Positions 19,247 to 32,800 of a stretch of 64,000 bases of DNA are shown one piece after another. The DNA lies in the NCBI RefSeq assembly GCF_002234675.1, contig NC_019872.2:8448950-8512949 (forward strand), read 5' to 3'. The position numbers were made by a program, and so were the translations under genes. The stretch comes from Oryzias latipes. Taxonomy: Eukaryota; Chordata; Actinopteri; Beloniformes; Adrianichthyidae. How positions within the stretch are numbered: position 1 is the stretch's first letter; each line of letters begins with the position of its first letter. The notes under the pieces are model-generated. The model saw only the letters and a list, made by a program, of their open reading frames with translations, ran no database searches and had not been told where the DNA came from.

Positions 19247-22200
19247 TTATTGTGTCAGCGCTGATGTCAGAAGCACAGCTAAAAAAAAACTGTTCCACAG
19301 GTGGATGACGCTCTTCGGAGCTGTTCCTGAGTTAGTGCTGTACACTATTCTGCCGTCCAGAGGCTGTGTGGGTCTGTAGATGTCTGTCATTGGCAATCCT
19401 GTCCAGAATCGACATTGCTTAATAATGGCATCCAACTGTAATCAAAAGAAGACTGTGTTTTTTTAAAATTACTTATCATATTACTGCCACTGTTTGTTAG
19501 ACACGTAAAAGGTTCAGAAATTGCGTACTTGTCGACTGCTGATGGACAGGGTTCGATGGAACACAGTCCAGGCCACTGCATGCTCACATCCCGGAGTGGT
19601 CATGGAGCCCACATAGCGATAGTAATGGTGAAGGTCACTCGCTGGTGGGATGATGTCACTGAGACGGAAGTTTGGGATGACTGTGGTGCTCCCTGGACTC
19701 AGAGAGAAATAAAAAAAAAAAGATCCAGTGACACGCATACTCAAAAAGGCATTCAAACATCCTGATTTGTGGCTTCTATTTTGCAAAATTACTTTGTTGA
19801 AGTCAAATCCTAAACTTCAGCCAGACACACTATAAAACAGCAACTTGTGCCAAATTTTCTAACTCTTACCGTTGTTTTGTACAAGGCCTAAAGCAGCTAT
19901 GACTGTGTCCAAATGAGGATGATTGTCTGTTGTTTCCTGTGAGGAAGGACACCACACAGATGATGCTTCAAATTTCAGAAATGATCAGATTTGGTTTATA
20001 AAATTAGATAAATTAAGAATAATCTCCTCTCTAATGACCTCAAACAGGAAGGCCAGTAGAGCTATGCCCGCCATGTCATGCTGTGCCTCTGCCAGAGAGC
20101 TGTACGGCTCCTTAATGTGGACTATGTGCAGCTGTTTAGAAAAAAAGAGAAAAATAAGTACCTTACCTTTTACGACAATGAAATCCTGTATGTTGTTAAT
20201 CAGATGGGTGTAGATATTTTCTAAAAACGAACCCATTTTCTAAAACCACATTTTCTTATTAGAGGCATGCTGATAGTTCATGAGAAAATAAACCATTTGA
20301 TGTATATGAACTCAAAGGAATGAAGTCTGAACAAACTAATCTTATTATACAATATAATTCAAATACTAGTCAAAGCAGAAATGTACATTTTTACCATCTT
20401 AATGGGTTAGACAGAAAGTAAATACCTTTTTTTTGTTGCATTTTGATTTGTTAAGATTTTTTCTTTATCAGTAGTTCTATGTTTCTGTGCAGCTAAATTC
20501 CAGGATAATTAAAACTGAGAACAACAAATCCCAGAATGTCACTTCCACAAGCAGAACTAGAGATGAATGTTTACTTAAACGATGTTAAGATGTTTTTTCA
20601 TGACAGTCAATGAGCTATTGATTTTCTTGACTTGATCAGCAATTTGTAGCTATGATTACTGGATGAATGTGGTAATGCATTAATGACCCACCAATTAATG
20701 AGTTACTATTCTTTAAACTTCAAACTTTATTTTTGAAGCATTTTTATTACTCATGGTACACATTCAAACTATTTTTTACTATTTATTTCTATTTTCTACT
20801 TTCTATTATATAAAACCAATAAGAAAAAAAACGAAAACCTTTACACACGCGCACACAATGCCCACAACTCCCCGACCCCATACACACAACCTAATAAAGC
20901 ATAATCATTATAATTTAAAATTGATAATTTATGTAATCTATATTTTATAATAAACATAAATTCATAATGATTTAAACGTTTTACATGACTTGTGATTCAT
21001 TTTAATATTTACTCAAATGACATAAGAATGTTTGAGGCATGAGGATAATCAATAAGATCTCTTTTCTGCCACTTGACAAATAATCTGCACTTAACCTGAT
21101 AAGAACCAGATCATGGCAATATGTAAAAAAACAAACAAACAAACATAATAGAGGTGGGATTAAATACATTCGCTTCTTTCAACTTACACAAATCAAACTC
21201 CAATTGACTTTTTAAGTGATAATCATCATATTCAATGAATCTAATGGGACTTGCGTGTGCATTATGTGTTTTCATGTCAAGAAGATTGCATCATCATCTT
21301 TCAGCTTTGTTTATTTTTCTTTATTTTCCAACCAATGTATCACTTACTGTCTGAAATGAGTTTGAGATATCTGTGTTTTTTAATCCCTTTTATTGTATTT
21401 TTCATTATTTTAATGCTTGAAATGAACAAATATATCAGAATTAAATGTACCTCCATGGGGAATCTTTCTCCGTCAATAGTGTGCTCTGACCCCGGCCTCC
21501 CCTTCCCTCCCCAGTGGAAGTGGAACTGGGCTGCTCGGTAGTAACCGGGCAGAGCTCCTCCTGTCAGTCGCACTGATGGAGGCAGGGCAAAATGAGCTGC
21601 AGGGGTGGAAAGGCGGTCATGAAAGCTTTTTTTTTGGCTTCCACAGAAACAGTCTTTTTAGGATGGTAACAGTGTCTGCTTCTTTACCTGAGTGTCCCTT
21701 GTTTTCCACAGTAATGTTGATAATGTCAGTATAACCGATGAAGATAAGGGGTGGCAGGTTGTTGGTCACATGCACTTTTCTAGTGACAATGTTGATTGGA
21801 GACTGGTGCAATCCTCCACAACGGGGAAACTCAGTTTCCCAGCTGCTTGGGTCTGAACAACACAAACACCGATTCAAATTTCAGAACCCCACTGTCATGG
21901 TTTGAGTTTCTTTGTATTGGTTTTTCCTTTCTACCTTGTTCTGTCATGTTTGAGTTTTGTTTCCTGTTTTATTTTGAAAGGTTCCCTGCATGACATGTTT
22001 TTGAGTTTTACTTCCTTGGTCCCAATCTCTCATGATAATGTTCACCTGTGTCTTGTCTGTCCTGTCTGTATTTAAGACCTCTTGTGCTGGTCCATTAATG
22101 TCTCTTCCCTGACTCCCTTCTCATGTTTTCATGCTATGCCCACAGTGAGTTTTAGTTTTGTTTCCCTGCTTGGCAGCACTTTTTGTTAGTTGATTAAATC

Positions 22201-24168
22201 CCTTGCCCTGGAACCGTGTGCCTCCCGTCTCTGCATTCTGGGTCCTTCATGCTCCCCAGCCCCCCCCAACCTGACACCCACCAGGAAGATAAACTTTCCT
22301 TTGTTTTGCTGCAGGATAAAAGGTTGATGAAGTCAGCTTCCTATACTTTAATGACTTTTGGGGCATACGTCTTTAAATGCTGTTTCCTGGTGAATGAATT
22401 ATGACTTTGATTCTTTGTTTTCTTTTTACCGCCTGACGTTTATAGTTTATTTACATAGTCTGTTGATAATGTTCCATTTTTTTCTAGTAAAATGTGAATT
22501 TAAGACCAAACTAAAGTTAAACAATTTGTAATTTTTTTAATTCAGTTTGAACATCTTTATTTAGCTTAAGACTGTTAAAGAAGTGTCATCCTGTTTAGGC
22601 TCTCATTTTTTAAATCTCCAAATGTGAATTAAATCTGAGTATCCTCTATCAGTGGTCTTACCTTTGCATGTGTCATCGCAGTACTGTCGCTGGTAACACC
22701 ACTGAGCTGAAGGCAAAACAAAATACCCCAGTTATATGCAGATTGAAATATTTTACATTTAATCTGCTAAGTATGCTTATTTGTAAACCTTGGGTCAGAA
22801 TTATTTGTAGTTATAACTGATATCTTTCTGGCAATTTTCCATAACAGTAAAAAAAATTGGGTTGTAACTTGAAGCTCTTCTGCTTTTTTCAGCATTTTGC
22901 TCCAAACTCATGAACTTAATGCAGCTTCAAAGACAGTTTTTAAAAGATAAATTCTAAATGTAAAGATCTGTGATTTACAGCTGAAGAGAGACGAGCTTTG
23001 TGCACATAATCACTTCTATCGTGTTGTGTTGAAACAAAACCATTTTTTTCAACAAAAACAGCTAAAAGTGTTTTTTACGTATTTGTTAGATCCATAAAGG
23101 TTCTTGAATATATCTATTGTAAATTCACAATTTGTAATTTGCTTCTACACCACCCCTCCATCAGGTGCTGATGAAGTCATTTAGTCTGGCACTCGTGCAC
23201 TGATGTGGACAAAAGTCTGGTGTCTAATTCTGGTGGGAATGAAAGCTGCTGTAGAAAACCGTTTAGCTGATATAGAAGCAGGGATTAAGCCAGGTGTCTC
23301 CCACAAAGCCAGTCTTTGAAAGAGGACCACAGTTCTCACCAAGCGAGAACAATACACAGGTGACGGCTGGCTCTCCTCCACCTGGCTCATGCAGCCCTGT
23401 TAGACCGAGCAGTTAGAGAAAAGGCAAATTCCAAAGTTTTACCAAGAAATGTATGCATCTGTTCTTCAATTCATTTGTTCCATCTTTCATTAAATACATG
23501 CCTCTGTTGTAGAAAAACATGTGTATCATAAGTCAGAGATTTCATTGTCATTTTAGTTATATTTTTTTTTCTTTGTAATTGCAGACTGACAGTCTCTCTT
23601 ATTTATATAATTTTAGGAATTTCAGAAAGTTGCTGGTGACAATGTTTGGAAAACTTTTAAAAATGTGTTTTGTGTGTGGCTAAGTTTATAGAGATGCTCC
23701 ATTTATCTCCTGTCTTTTACTTTTAGAACTGATTGAATAAAATATCCACCCTGTAAATTATCACAACTTTAAACACAAATTTCAATTTTGATGCTTTTTT
23801 CCCCCTTTTTTGGAAAAATGGTTTTATTACTTTTTTTTGCATTTTAAATAGTGATTCCTTCAAACCTAACATATGATTACACTCATCTGAGCTTACATAC
23901 TTTTTTATTTTCCTAAATTTTAATTAGTAACTCATTAACAAAAAAGTTAACCACATTGCAAATATGATTTAAAAAATCTATTTTGTTGCCATTTTTAAAC
24001 AGTCTTAGACTAAAGATTTTCCTGATAATAAACAAGAGCAGTTAAAAAATGTAATACCCACATTACAAAAACATACATGAAAGAAAATTGCAGAATGTTC
24101 ATGTGTGTCCTACCTTTGCACTGAGAGAGAAGAAGATGCAAAGTAAGGAGGTAGAGGGAAAAGCCCAT
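19247..24168 (-). CDS. ca4: GPI-anchored carbonic anhydrase, CA4 group (complete, 8 exons)
   Basis: Exons (minus): 24114..24168, 22662..22706, 21688..21852, 21451..21596, 20039..20131, 19870..19936, 19529..19692, 19247..19435; total 924 bases, 307 residues. The enzyme hydrates CO2 reversibly on the outer face of the membrane. Residues 1-18 form a signal peptide, followed by the CA4-like WCYQRQYCDDTC. HQSPINIV lies at 49-56. The zinc ligands are His114 and His116 (FHFHWG) and His139 (in E-LHIVH); the proton-shuttle histidine is His87 (NKGHS) and the Thr199 equivalent is Thr222 (MTTPGC), so the active site is intact. The hydrophobic C-terminus (WNSFFLAVLLTSALTQ) after a polar stretch suggests GPI attachment. 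I chose ATG 24168 because the longer frame upstream starts at a TTG. Which of the fish ca4 paralogues this is cannot be decided here. Confidence 0.93.
20165..20236 (-). other. Exon-like segment in carbonic anhydrase intron
   Basis: Just upstream of the exon at 20039..20131, in the same open frame, the minus strand reads ENIYTHLINNIQDFIVVKG followed by a gtaagg donor. The spliced model skips it without breaking the family alignment. It resembles the segment NPHL-x-x-VIAAL of the next exon only faintly. It may be a relic or alternative exon, or chance. Confidence 0.2.
21893..22276. mobile_element. Solo LTR-like fossil
   Basis: A 384-base element begins TGTCATGG and ends CCTGACA (TG..CA termini) and is flanked by the 5-base direct repeat CCCAC at 21888..21892 and 22277..22281. 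Inside it are a TATTTAAG-type promoter motif and T-rich blocks. No internal retroviral sequence is attached, so it is a solo LTR relic in the second intron of the carbonic anhydrase gene. The exact target duplication suggests it is not ancient. A similar repeat is, from memory, common in fish genomes. Confidence 0.7.
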
Positions 24169-24799
24169 GACTGGAGCAGCACAAGGATGAACCAAGTTTC
24201 TCCTGGAGTTCTAGCCTGCTGCCATCACATGCTGACTCTGAGCAAATCTTGAAAGTGGGAGGGAGGTGTTGATGAGGGTGACAAAAGCTGTGTATGTTTT
24301 AGTTAATGAACAGCGGAGCAAAGTGACCCTGAAAGACACCTGGGGGGCAAATCTCCTAATTTCGTAACTGCAGCTTCAATTCATTCGTCAAAATTAAAAG
24401 CCTCATTGTCCCATGAAGGATATAAATGATTTCTGCTGATGGAGGTCAGGCGTTCACAAAAAGTCACTTCATGGAATTACTATGACCCTTAAATGATGCC
24501 CCTAATTTCTACCACAATTTCTGGCAAAGACAAAATGGCTTTAGGGAAAATCAAAACAGTGTTGAGTTTAGATGCTCAAAAGGGAAGCAGAACAATCATT
24601 GTGCATGTCTACTACATGACTCAGTTACATCACAGCCACAGCCGTGGTTAACATGCTTCAGTTTGAACGTTTGAACATCATCGCAGGAGCTCGTTTGAGT
24701 ACACTACGACATGGATGGATCTCCGGGTACAGGGTTGCTGGGTCAAGTCCTACAGCATTGAACCTAGGTGGGAAATATCACTGTGAGTTGTATTCTCGA

Positions 24800-25257
24800 G
24801 TGGGTTGGCCTGCCCTGGCCATACGGAGGAGGACTCATTGGTACACTTTCATTTAAAAGGCACTGCTTGGACTACTGCCGACCTACATCTGTTCCTTACT
24901 GTCACAGAGAAGGGCTGATTTTTATTCTCTTCGTTCACATGATCATGTGTTGCTCTCTGTTCCAGTTGCTCGCACCGAACCTCTGCACCTTATGCATGGA
25001 ACATGTTGCAGAAGGACTGGAAGTTGACAGAGTGGATTTCCTTGAATGCTTTTAAAGTTAAACTGAGAGGTCTCGAGGCTGACTCCAAAACATGCACTTG
25101 TTTTTCATAATTGGTTTGTTATTTCATGTTATTTTGCTCTTTGTAATTATGTAACTGTATTTTAGTCGCTGCTGCCGCTTGGCCAGGACTCCCTTAAAAA
25201 AGAGTTTTTTAATCTCAATGGGACTTTCCTAGTTAAATAAAATAAAAATAAAATACT
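24800..25257 (+). mobile_element. 5'-truncated LINE 3' end (L2/CR1 group)
   Basis: The frame reads GWPALAIRRRTHWYTFI, resembling the C-terminus of fish L2/CR1-type reverse transcriptases, followed by interrupted related sequence. The 3' end carries the characteristic tail aatctcaatgggactttcct then agttaaataaaataaaaata. Most of the element is missing. It lies between the carbonic anhydrase start and the aldh3a2 3' end. Confidence 0.7.
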
Positions 25258-26807
25258 CAGGGGTGTTAGTTCCCCCTTTGATACAGTGCTTCTGACCCTG
25301 ACTGAGTGGACCTGCTGGACCTCCTCATACAGGGGTTTACTCTCAGGTAACTAAACCTTTAGACTGATGAAGCTGACACTACAGTTAACACAGGACTAAA
25401 ACAATGGAAGACTGGAAAAAAAGGTGTCTGATCTTAAGAGGGCATAAATTAAAGCCTTAACAACATTTGCAGTTTATGTTGGTGAATTGCATGGAGATAT
25501 TTTTTTTCTGTTGCCATATTCCAGGTCCATCAAGAATAGTTTCAACACTAAAACCTGCTCCTATTCTTTGTGAGTACAATGCAGCCATTCTATGGTGGCA
25601 GGATGATGCACAATGTGATCCCAAAATGATTGGCTGAAAATGGACAATGGGTTTGCTGTAGTCGGATGGTCTTCAAGGTTATCAGATATCAGTTCAACAG
25701 CAGCTGCAGCATGCTATCATGTCAGTGTGCACCAACATCATCTTATAGGAATGCTTTAGAATACTTTGTTAGACTCATCGGTATAAGAAATGTTTGGTAA
25801 AGAAAACATGTTCAGCCTATTATTTCCAAGGTGTTCCTCATATGTAATCACTATATGCCAAATGTTTTTGTACTTAATATATAAAAAGAAAAAAGTATAC
25901 TAACTAAAGATTTTTACATTGATGTCATTGTCCAATATTTAAAACACAAATGTAAAATATGACCAGTTATTTTTGGCAAACAAAAAATTAAAAAAAGGAA
26001 CAAAAACATTTTTTGTTGCAAGACATCATTTTTAATCAGCCTTCCATCCCACTTTCTTAGCTTTCTCCTGCCTATTTAATTAAAAAAAAGTCAGCAACAA
26101 ATGCAAATATCAATAAATTTATTTTACTTTTTGAATGAAAATACATATTTAATCATTAAAAAAACTTGAAATGTTGAGGATATAATCACATTTTATCCGT
26201 TTAAACTGATCACAAAACAATTTCTATTAAAAAGTGTTGAAGGCCTTTGATGTGTTTAGGAAGACCAGATAAAGTGATCCTACATATGATGATGAATCAG
26301 GGAAAGAACACAAACTATAAGGCTAACGTCAAGTTAACTGTTAATCCATCCATGACAGAGATTATAGTCAACATGAGCTGCAAGCAGCACAGTAAAAAAA
26401 CAGACTAACTTCATTTTTCCAGCCCTTCATGTCAACATTCTTTTTCTTAAATCTGACAGTGTACTGTGAACAACACAGTAGCTTAAAAAGAACTATTTAC
26501 TTCATTTAAAACTATTATTTAAATGTTGTATAACAATACATGAAAGAAAATGTGGCAAACCTGATCTAACAGGTTTGAAATGAAAGGGTCACAGCCATGC
26601 AGAGTATAAACCCAAGAGCCTTACATGACAATAAATGCTTCTCTTAATAAGTGTTTTCTAGACTGTAACCCATGACACTTCTAATGTTGAAATGTTACAA
26701 TGATTAAGGCAACATTGAAATCATCCTGTATATTTCTGTAGATGCTGATTTGAATTAATATGCAGAGAAGACAGTCGACTTGCTGTGTGGGATGCCGCAG
26801 GACGTCT
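25258..26807. other. aldh3a2 3' UTR and flank, nothing recognised
   Basis: AT-rich, no frame or repeat that I recognise. The part next to 26808 is presumably aldh3a2 3' UTR on the minus strand. Confidence 0.4.
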
Positions 26808-29800
26808 TCAGTGAAGATATCTCTGAAAAACAAATAGGTTTAGTTTTTGGATGTTGGATCATAAAATTATGTATATTAACATTTTTAGCTGGCTTTTGCC
26901 TGACATAAAACACCAGGATAAGGAGAGAAATGTAAAGGTATACAGAGTAGCAAAAAATAAAACTGTGTTTTTACATGACATACACTTATATAAATTTAAA
27001 TAAAACACAAAAAACTGCAAAATGATAGTTTAAACCCACCAAAAAAGCTTTCTAAAAATCAATGCCTACAACAGAAAATTAGGAATGTTGTCATTCTCCC
27101 TCAACATGTGTAAATTATTTAAACATTGATTAAATAATCCCAAGGAATGTGTAATATAATGATTTACTCTTTAAAACCTGCAAACTCCTTATTTAGATAT
27201 GTGTGTTGATTTTTGTCCTTTTTCCCACCGACATTTTATCTCTTTCAGATGAAATATGCTGCTAAAAAATTGTACACAGTTCTTACAAAGTGATGCTGTG
27301 GCAGAAATCTTAAGTAGCTAATTTATGAAGTAGGTCAAGAGGTCAGAACAACCATTTAATCCAAAAATACAAGACAAACGGACAAATTCTTACCAAAGGA
27401 CGGGGATGGGACTAAATTGTTAAAGTAGTCTTCTGTTATTTTTAGACCCTCTGATCTATTTTAGAAATATTCTCAGTGGTCTTTTAATTAGAATTATGTC
27501 ATTTATAGCCAAAATTAAAAAAAACAACAACTGCCGTTTTACTGGCAAAGTTTCTGCAGAGCGACAGTAGTTCAATAGAATTTCACTTCTAAGTTGTGGG
27601 CAGACTGTGGGCACGGAGCATCCCCAGCGTATTTTTTATATAAAAAATAAGCTCTTTTTCAAACTGCTTTTTTCATCTGCTCCTGATTCACAACAATTTC
27701 AACAATGAACTACTCAGAAATGCAATTTTGAGATTAATCTAAGGTTAATTTACTTAATAATAAAGTCCTCCATTTTGATAAAAATCTCACAAGAACATGT
27801 TAAAAACACCAAAAACATGATTTTAATTGGAGAAGGTCTTTAAACATTTTGTTTTTGCGGAAATCTGACTGATGCGAGGAGTCTAGCCTGTAGCAGACTT
27901 GCAAATAAAATGGATTTTTTAAATAAATTCTAGAGAAACATTATTTAGACTTCACACAACGGAGAAATAGCTTTTCATTTGGGTTTTATTAAATGAGCAT
28001 GTTTGCTGCTCTAAATTTCTGCTTTTTAAAAACAAATGTTTACTAAAATCTGTACACATGGAATATTACTTTTTAGGTTTTTCCATGCAGTTGTGGTACT
28101 ACTTTTTATGTCTTTCTTTCCTTGCTTTGTGCTGCAGATGGGAAATAGTGGGAAATTATTATTTTGTCTAACTAGACACATTATGTGCATTGTAGATCTG
28201 CAAGAATCACAGATTTTTATACAAGCATTATTTTTGAAACATGCCATGTATAGTAATGCTGTGTACATATCCCCTTGTACCTGGAGTGCCACAGCAGCCA
28301 CCACAACCAGAATCGCCAGCATCGCCATGCGACCTATCCAGCCCAGGCTTGAGGACTTTAGGAGGATAAAGCGCGCCCAGCTCAGCTTCTTAGGTGTGTG
28401 AGGAGGGTAGCGCACATTGTTGACGCCCTCCATGTTGAGTTTCTTGATGAGACATCCACGCAGGTGGCTCAGCTGGTCAAAGCTGTACTTGCCGTGGTAG
28501 CAGCCCATACCACTGTTCCCTGTTCGTGAAAAATAAAGGATGGAGAAGACAATGGAGTTTGACCTCAACTTTACTTGTTGTTTAGAAAATGCCAGGTTGA
28601 TTTAGTGTTGCTTATTGCTTATCGTGTCACCATAGTTTTGCATTATCTAAAACTGGTTTCATATACAGTCCAGCTTCTGAGAGCGTCATGACCGACTGGA
28701 ATAAAACCAATTGGAAAAGTTGCCTTTTCTTTATCCGACATGTATTATTCCTGTCCTTAAAAGTCCAATCATATTTTGATCTAGTGTAAAAGTGTTCCCA
28801 GTTGTCTTTTAAATATGATTATGCCATTTTTAGCCAAAAATCAAGAAACTTTTGTCATATTCCAGGACAGAGCAGAGCTGCAGCCGTTTATTGGAAATAA
28901 ACTACTGCAGCTCACTCTTACATCCCATCACCTATCTGTTTACACTCTCTCCTGTTAGCTTACAGCCCCTAACACCCGGTGGAGCAAAAATGGCGAGCAA
29001 TAATGTAGTTATCCAGCTGTACAGTTTTGAGTCAGATGCTAGCTCAGGCAAGGAAAACCTAGACCTGCATGGATCTTTTTGTCTGCAAGAGGATGCATCA
29101 GAAAGGGAGCTGGTGGTCTGCCGATTGTAGCTTCTACAATACAACTACAAGCCTTTTCAAAGAGCATTTTTTCAGCTGCTCCCGATTAATAACAGTTAAA
29201 ATAAACGAATACTTAGAAATGCAATTTTAAGCTAATTTTTCTTTATGTAAGGTCTCCATCATATGTAATAGCCACAAGAACAAGTTGAAAACACACCAAA
29301 AACATCATCAGAGTGGGTCTTTCAGGAGTGAATTAGCCTGGCAGGCTTTGCACAGTTCTGTGTTGTTCTTTAAACTCCATCCCTATGTTTTTGCCGAGAG
29401 CTTATTTTTTTTTTGCACATGAGAGGGCACTCCAAACGCTAATGTTTAAACTATGCCTTCCTGCCCGTTTCTTTCTTTCACGTAATAGCTACAGTAATAA
29501 ACTCAAGATAAACACAATAGAAAAACTCCTTGGAGCAGAGTGTGCTTTCTTCCTGTGTTTACTCACCCACTCCTCCAAAAGGCAGCGAGCTGATAGAATA
29601 GTGAACTAGACAGTCGTTGGCCACAAAGCCTCCACTGGAAGTTTCATCTCTTATTCTGTCGATAACCTAAGAGAAAATAAACACTGAACTGTAACTTAAA
29701 ATGTTTGCTTTTTTATTGTTAACATTTGACTGTATTTTATTGAAAATAACTGAAATATTACCTTGTTATCTGATGAGAAGACATAAAGAGCCAAAGGTTT

Positions 29801-32800
29801 CTCTCCTTTATTTATGAACTCGATTGCTTCATCAACTCCACCGACAGTTATGATGGGAAGCAAAGGTCCAAATATTTCCTCCTGCATCACTTTGGCCTCA
29901 GGTTTTACATCCCGCAGAACAGTGGGAGCTAAACACAAACACAAAAAAACATTACAACAAATGAAACAAACATCTTTCAGAAGAACTACTTTGATGAAAA
30001 GTGTCAGCTCTCTGATAAAATGACCTATGTAGCAGTTGGCTTCGTCATTTTCTCCTCCTGCAGCGATGGTGCAGTCGTCCAACATGTTCATGATCCTTTT
30101 AAAGTGGCGCTGATTGATGATGCGGCCGTAGTCAGCGCAGGTCTTTGGGTTATCTGTGTAGAACTCCTGCAGAAGAGAATTCACAATTGGCGTAAAAGTT
30201 TTGGAGAATTTTTATTGACTTTTCTTTCAAACAACTCCAGACTTAAAGATTTTGTATTTTCATGTCTTTAGCACCTTAAGGGCCTTTTTGATTTCTTCAA
30301 TGATCCGGTCTTGCATGCTGGGCTCACAAAGAATGTAATCTGGGGCAATGCACGTCTGACCACAGTTTGTGTACTTGCCCCACGCAGTGCGCCTGAACAG
30401 AGAGCAAAGTAAAAACATTAAGTTGATAGCAGGAAGTAGAGACACTACAACCTCGATTTGAAAAAGCATCTTTTGCTATTATAAAAAGATACTATTACTA
30501 TGATTTATTAAGAAAATTTTAATGCAGAGTTGAGGGAGCCGAAAGCAGATCCTTAAAATGTTTAATCCTAGTTGATGGTTAATTTTCCCTGTAATTCTGG
30601 TGTCTCCCCATAGATGGCGCACTAATAAATAAATTGACTTTTGTTTAAGTGCAGACAATTATTTTGCATTTATTTGGTGTTGGTAAATGTTTTGTTTTTC
30701 TGACATTCATGCTGACATTAATTTTTCCAATCTTTCCAACATTCCATGAACGCAGCATTTCTCCAAAGGCCATTAGCACAATTGGCCCTAAAATAAGAGC
30801 AAAAGTCACAGTTTTGTAGCAAAAACTCCTTAAACTGCGATCAAAATGGTCTGTTTTAAAATAAGTATATTAATTTCCAATAAAAATAAAGAAAGTTTTT
30901 GTTGACATTCCATGAGGTGGATTATCCAAACACTCCACACATCTGCTCCTGGTCCACCCATTCTGTCAAATTTTAGAACCCCGTTATGACCCTGACCTGC
31001 AGGCTATAGTGATGTCACAGTTCTTGTCAATGTAGCATGGACTCTTGCCGCCCAGCTCCAAGGTAACCGGTGTCAGGTTTTTGGCGGCGGCCTCCATGAT
31101 CAGTTTCCCCACCATGCTGTTGCCGGTGTAGAAAATGTGGTCAAACCTCTGGCGCAGCAATTCCTGGGTCTCTGGCACCCCCCCTGTCACCACAGGGTAA
31201 AGCTCCTGACACACAGGAAAAAAGAGGGATTTTTATTTTTGTTACGATGCAAATTGATGATTTAAGGATGCATTTAAGATTTAATACACTATCACTTTTT
31301 TAATGATTCTCTTTCCATTTCTAAAAACAGCTTGCCTTTTGCCAGGCCACAATTGAAAATAAGAATATTTCCCCAAATCTGTCCTGCCTGGATACATAAA
31401 AGTTAGAAAAAAAGAAAAAAGGCAGAGGGCTTGTGAAGGGATTAAAGTGATAAAAACTGGGCTTTTTCTGTGTCCATTATATTTTCATTTTCTGTAAATG
31501 TCTTCAAACACAATTCTTTTAATAAAAACTTTTTGCTTTATGGTAATTTCCTAATGTGGAAAAAAAATGAAATTGCTCAGCGATTAACACATTTCTTTCT
31601 GTGATTTTTTTGCAAGTCATCCTTACTTTGTCAATATAAATTGGCAGCAGGTCCTCCATGACTTTTGCAGTGTGAACACAGACTTCTGAAGGCTTCACTA
31701 CAGCGGCATTACCTGAACAGGTAGATGAGAAAAGCATGTAATAATGCAATATGATTATGACATGGAAATTATATTTTTTTAACCCATCATATTACATCTT
31801 AATTAGGGCTGGGAATCACTAATAGTATTTTTATTGCTCACGATAAAAATACTATCACGATATGGCGATAATGTGATAATCAATATATAGCTTCTCTAAC
31901 AACTCACAATGTATCAAACTTTAGGAAAGAAGAACTTGACAAACTGTTTTTTTGAAAAATAGTTCCACATTTATTTTTTTAGTTTTTAAACACAATAATA
32001 ATGAACGACTTGTGTCCTATTTGGTGTAATGAATAACAGACTTTTGTGTAACATTGCTGAATGTGTTCAAGACGCCGCTCGTCTGCCGCTGCTTTGAGAA
32101 GAGGGGGGGGGGGGTCTAAGGGCAGGGATGCCACTCTTTCTGCTGTTTCCATCTCAACCATAGCTCTGGTCTGGGCATACAGTGCAGGGATCATTTTTTC
32201 AGTATAACCAAATAAAAATGCGTTAAATAAAAAGCCAAATCCCTCGTTCTCCACCTCGCTGCAGGGACGGAGCTCCTAGTACTAGTACATTTAAACAGCA
32301 ATCCCGTTTGTCATGGCCTCTGCTCTCGCAGAAGACGGTGGTAGCTTCGCCTGGAAAAAGGTATCCACGCCGGGGTGTGTCGGCTTACAGCCAGCAACTG
32401 CCACGGCTTTCTCACACAACTCCGGGTGATCTTTTAACTTGCTGCTCTCGCTATTTTCCTTGTTTTTCCCCAGCGCCATTTTTGTTTGACTGTGTACTCT
32501 TTTTCGTCCGTCCGCGACAGCCAATCTCGCAACGGCCACCCCCTATCGACCCTCCGAAGAGTCGTCTAACCACAGGATGATTAAGGCTACGTTCACGCTG
32601 CAGGCTGAAACAACCCAATTCCGATTCTTTTTATGACAGTCTGTGCGACACAGATCCGATCTTTTCAAATGTGACCCAGGCCACTTGGGTATGTGGTCCT
32701 GAATCCGATACGTATCCGATCTTTTGAAATGCGACCGCCGTCTGACCGACCAGGCCACATGAATCCGATCCGTACGTCATCGGTACGCTGCAAAAATCAT

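Noticed and set aside
23181-23390. Minus-strand frame of 69 codons within the carbonic anhydrase first intron
   Set aside because: The spliced model joins in phase without it, and the sequence resembles no carbonic anhydrase segment.
29385-29609. Plus-strand frame over aldh3a2 exon 8
   Set aside because: Runs antisense across a well-supported exon and has no family features.
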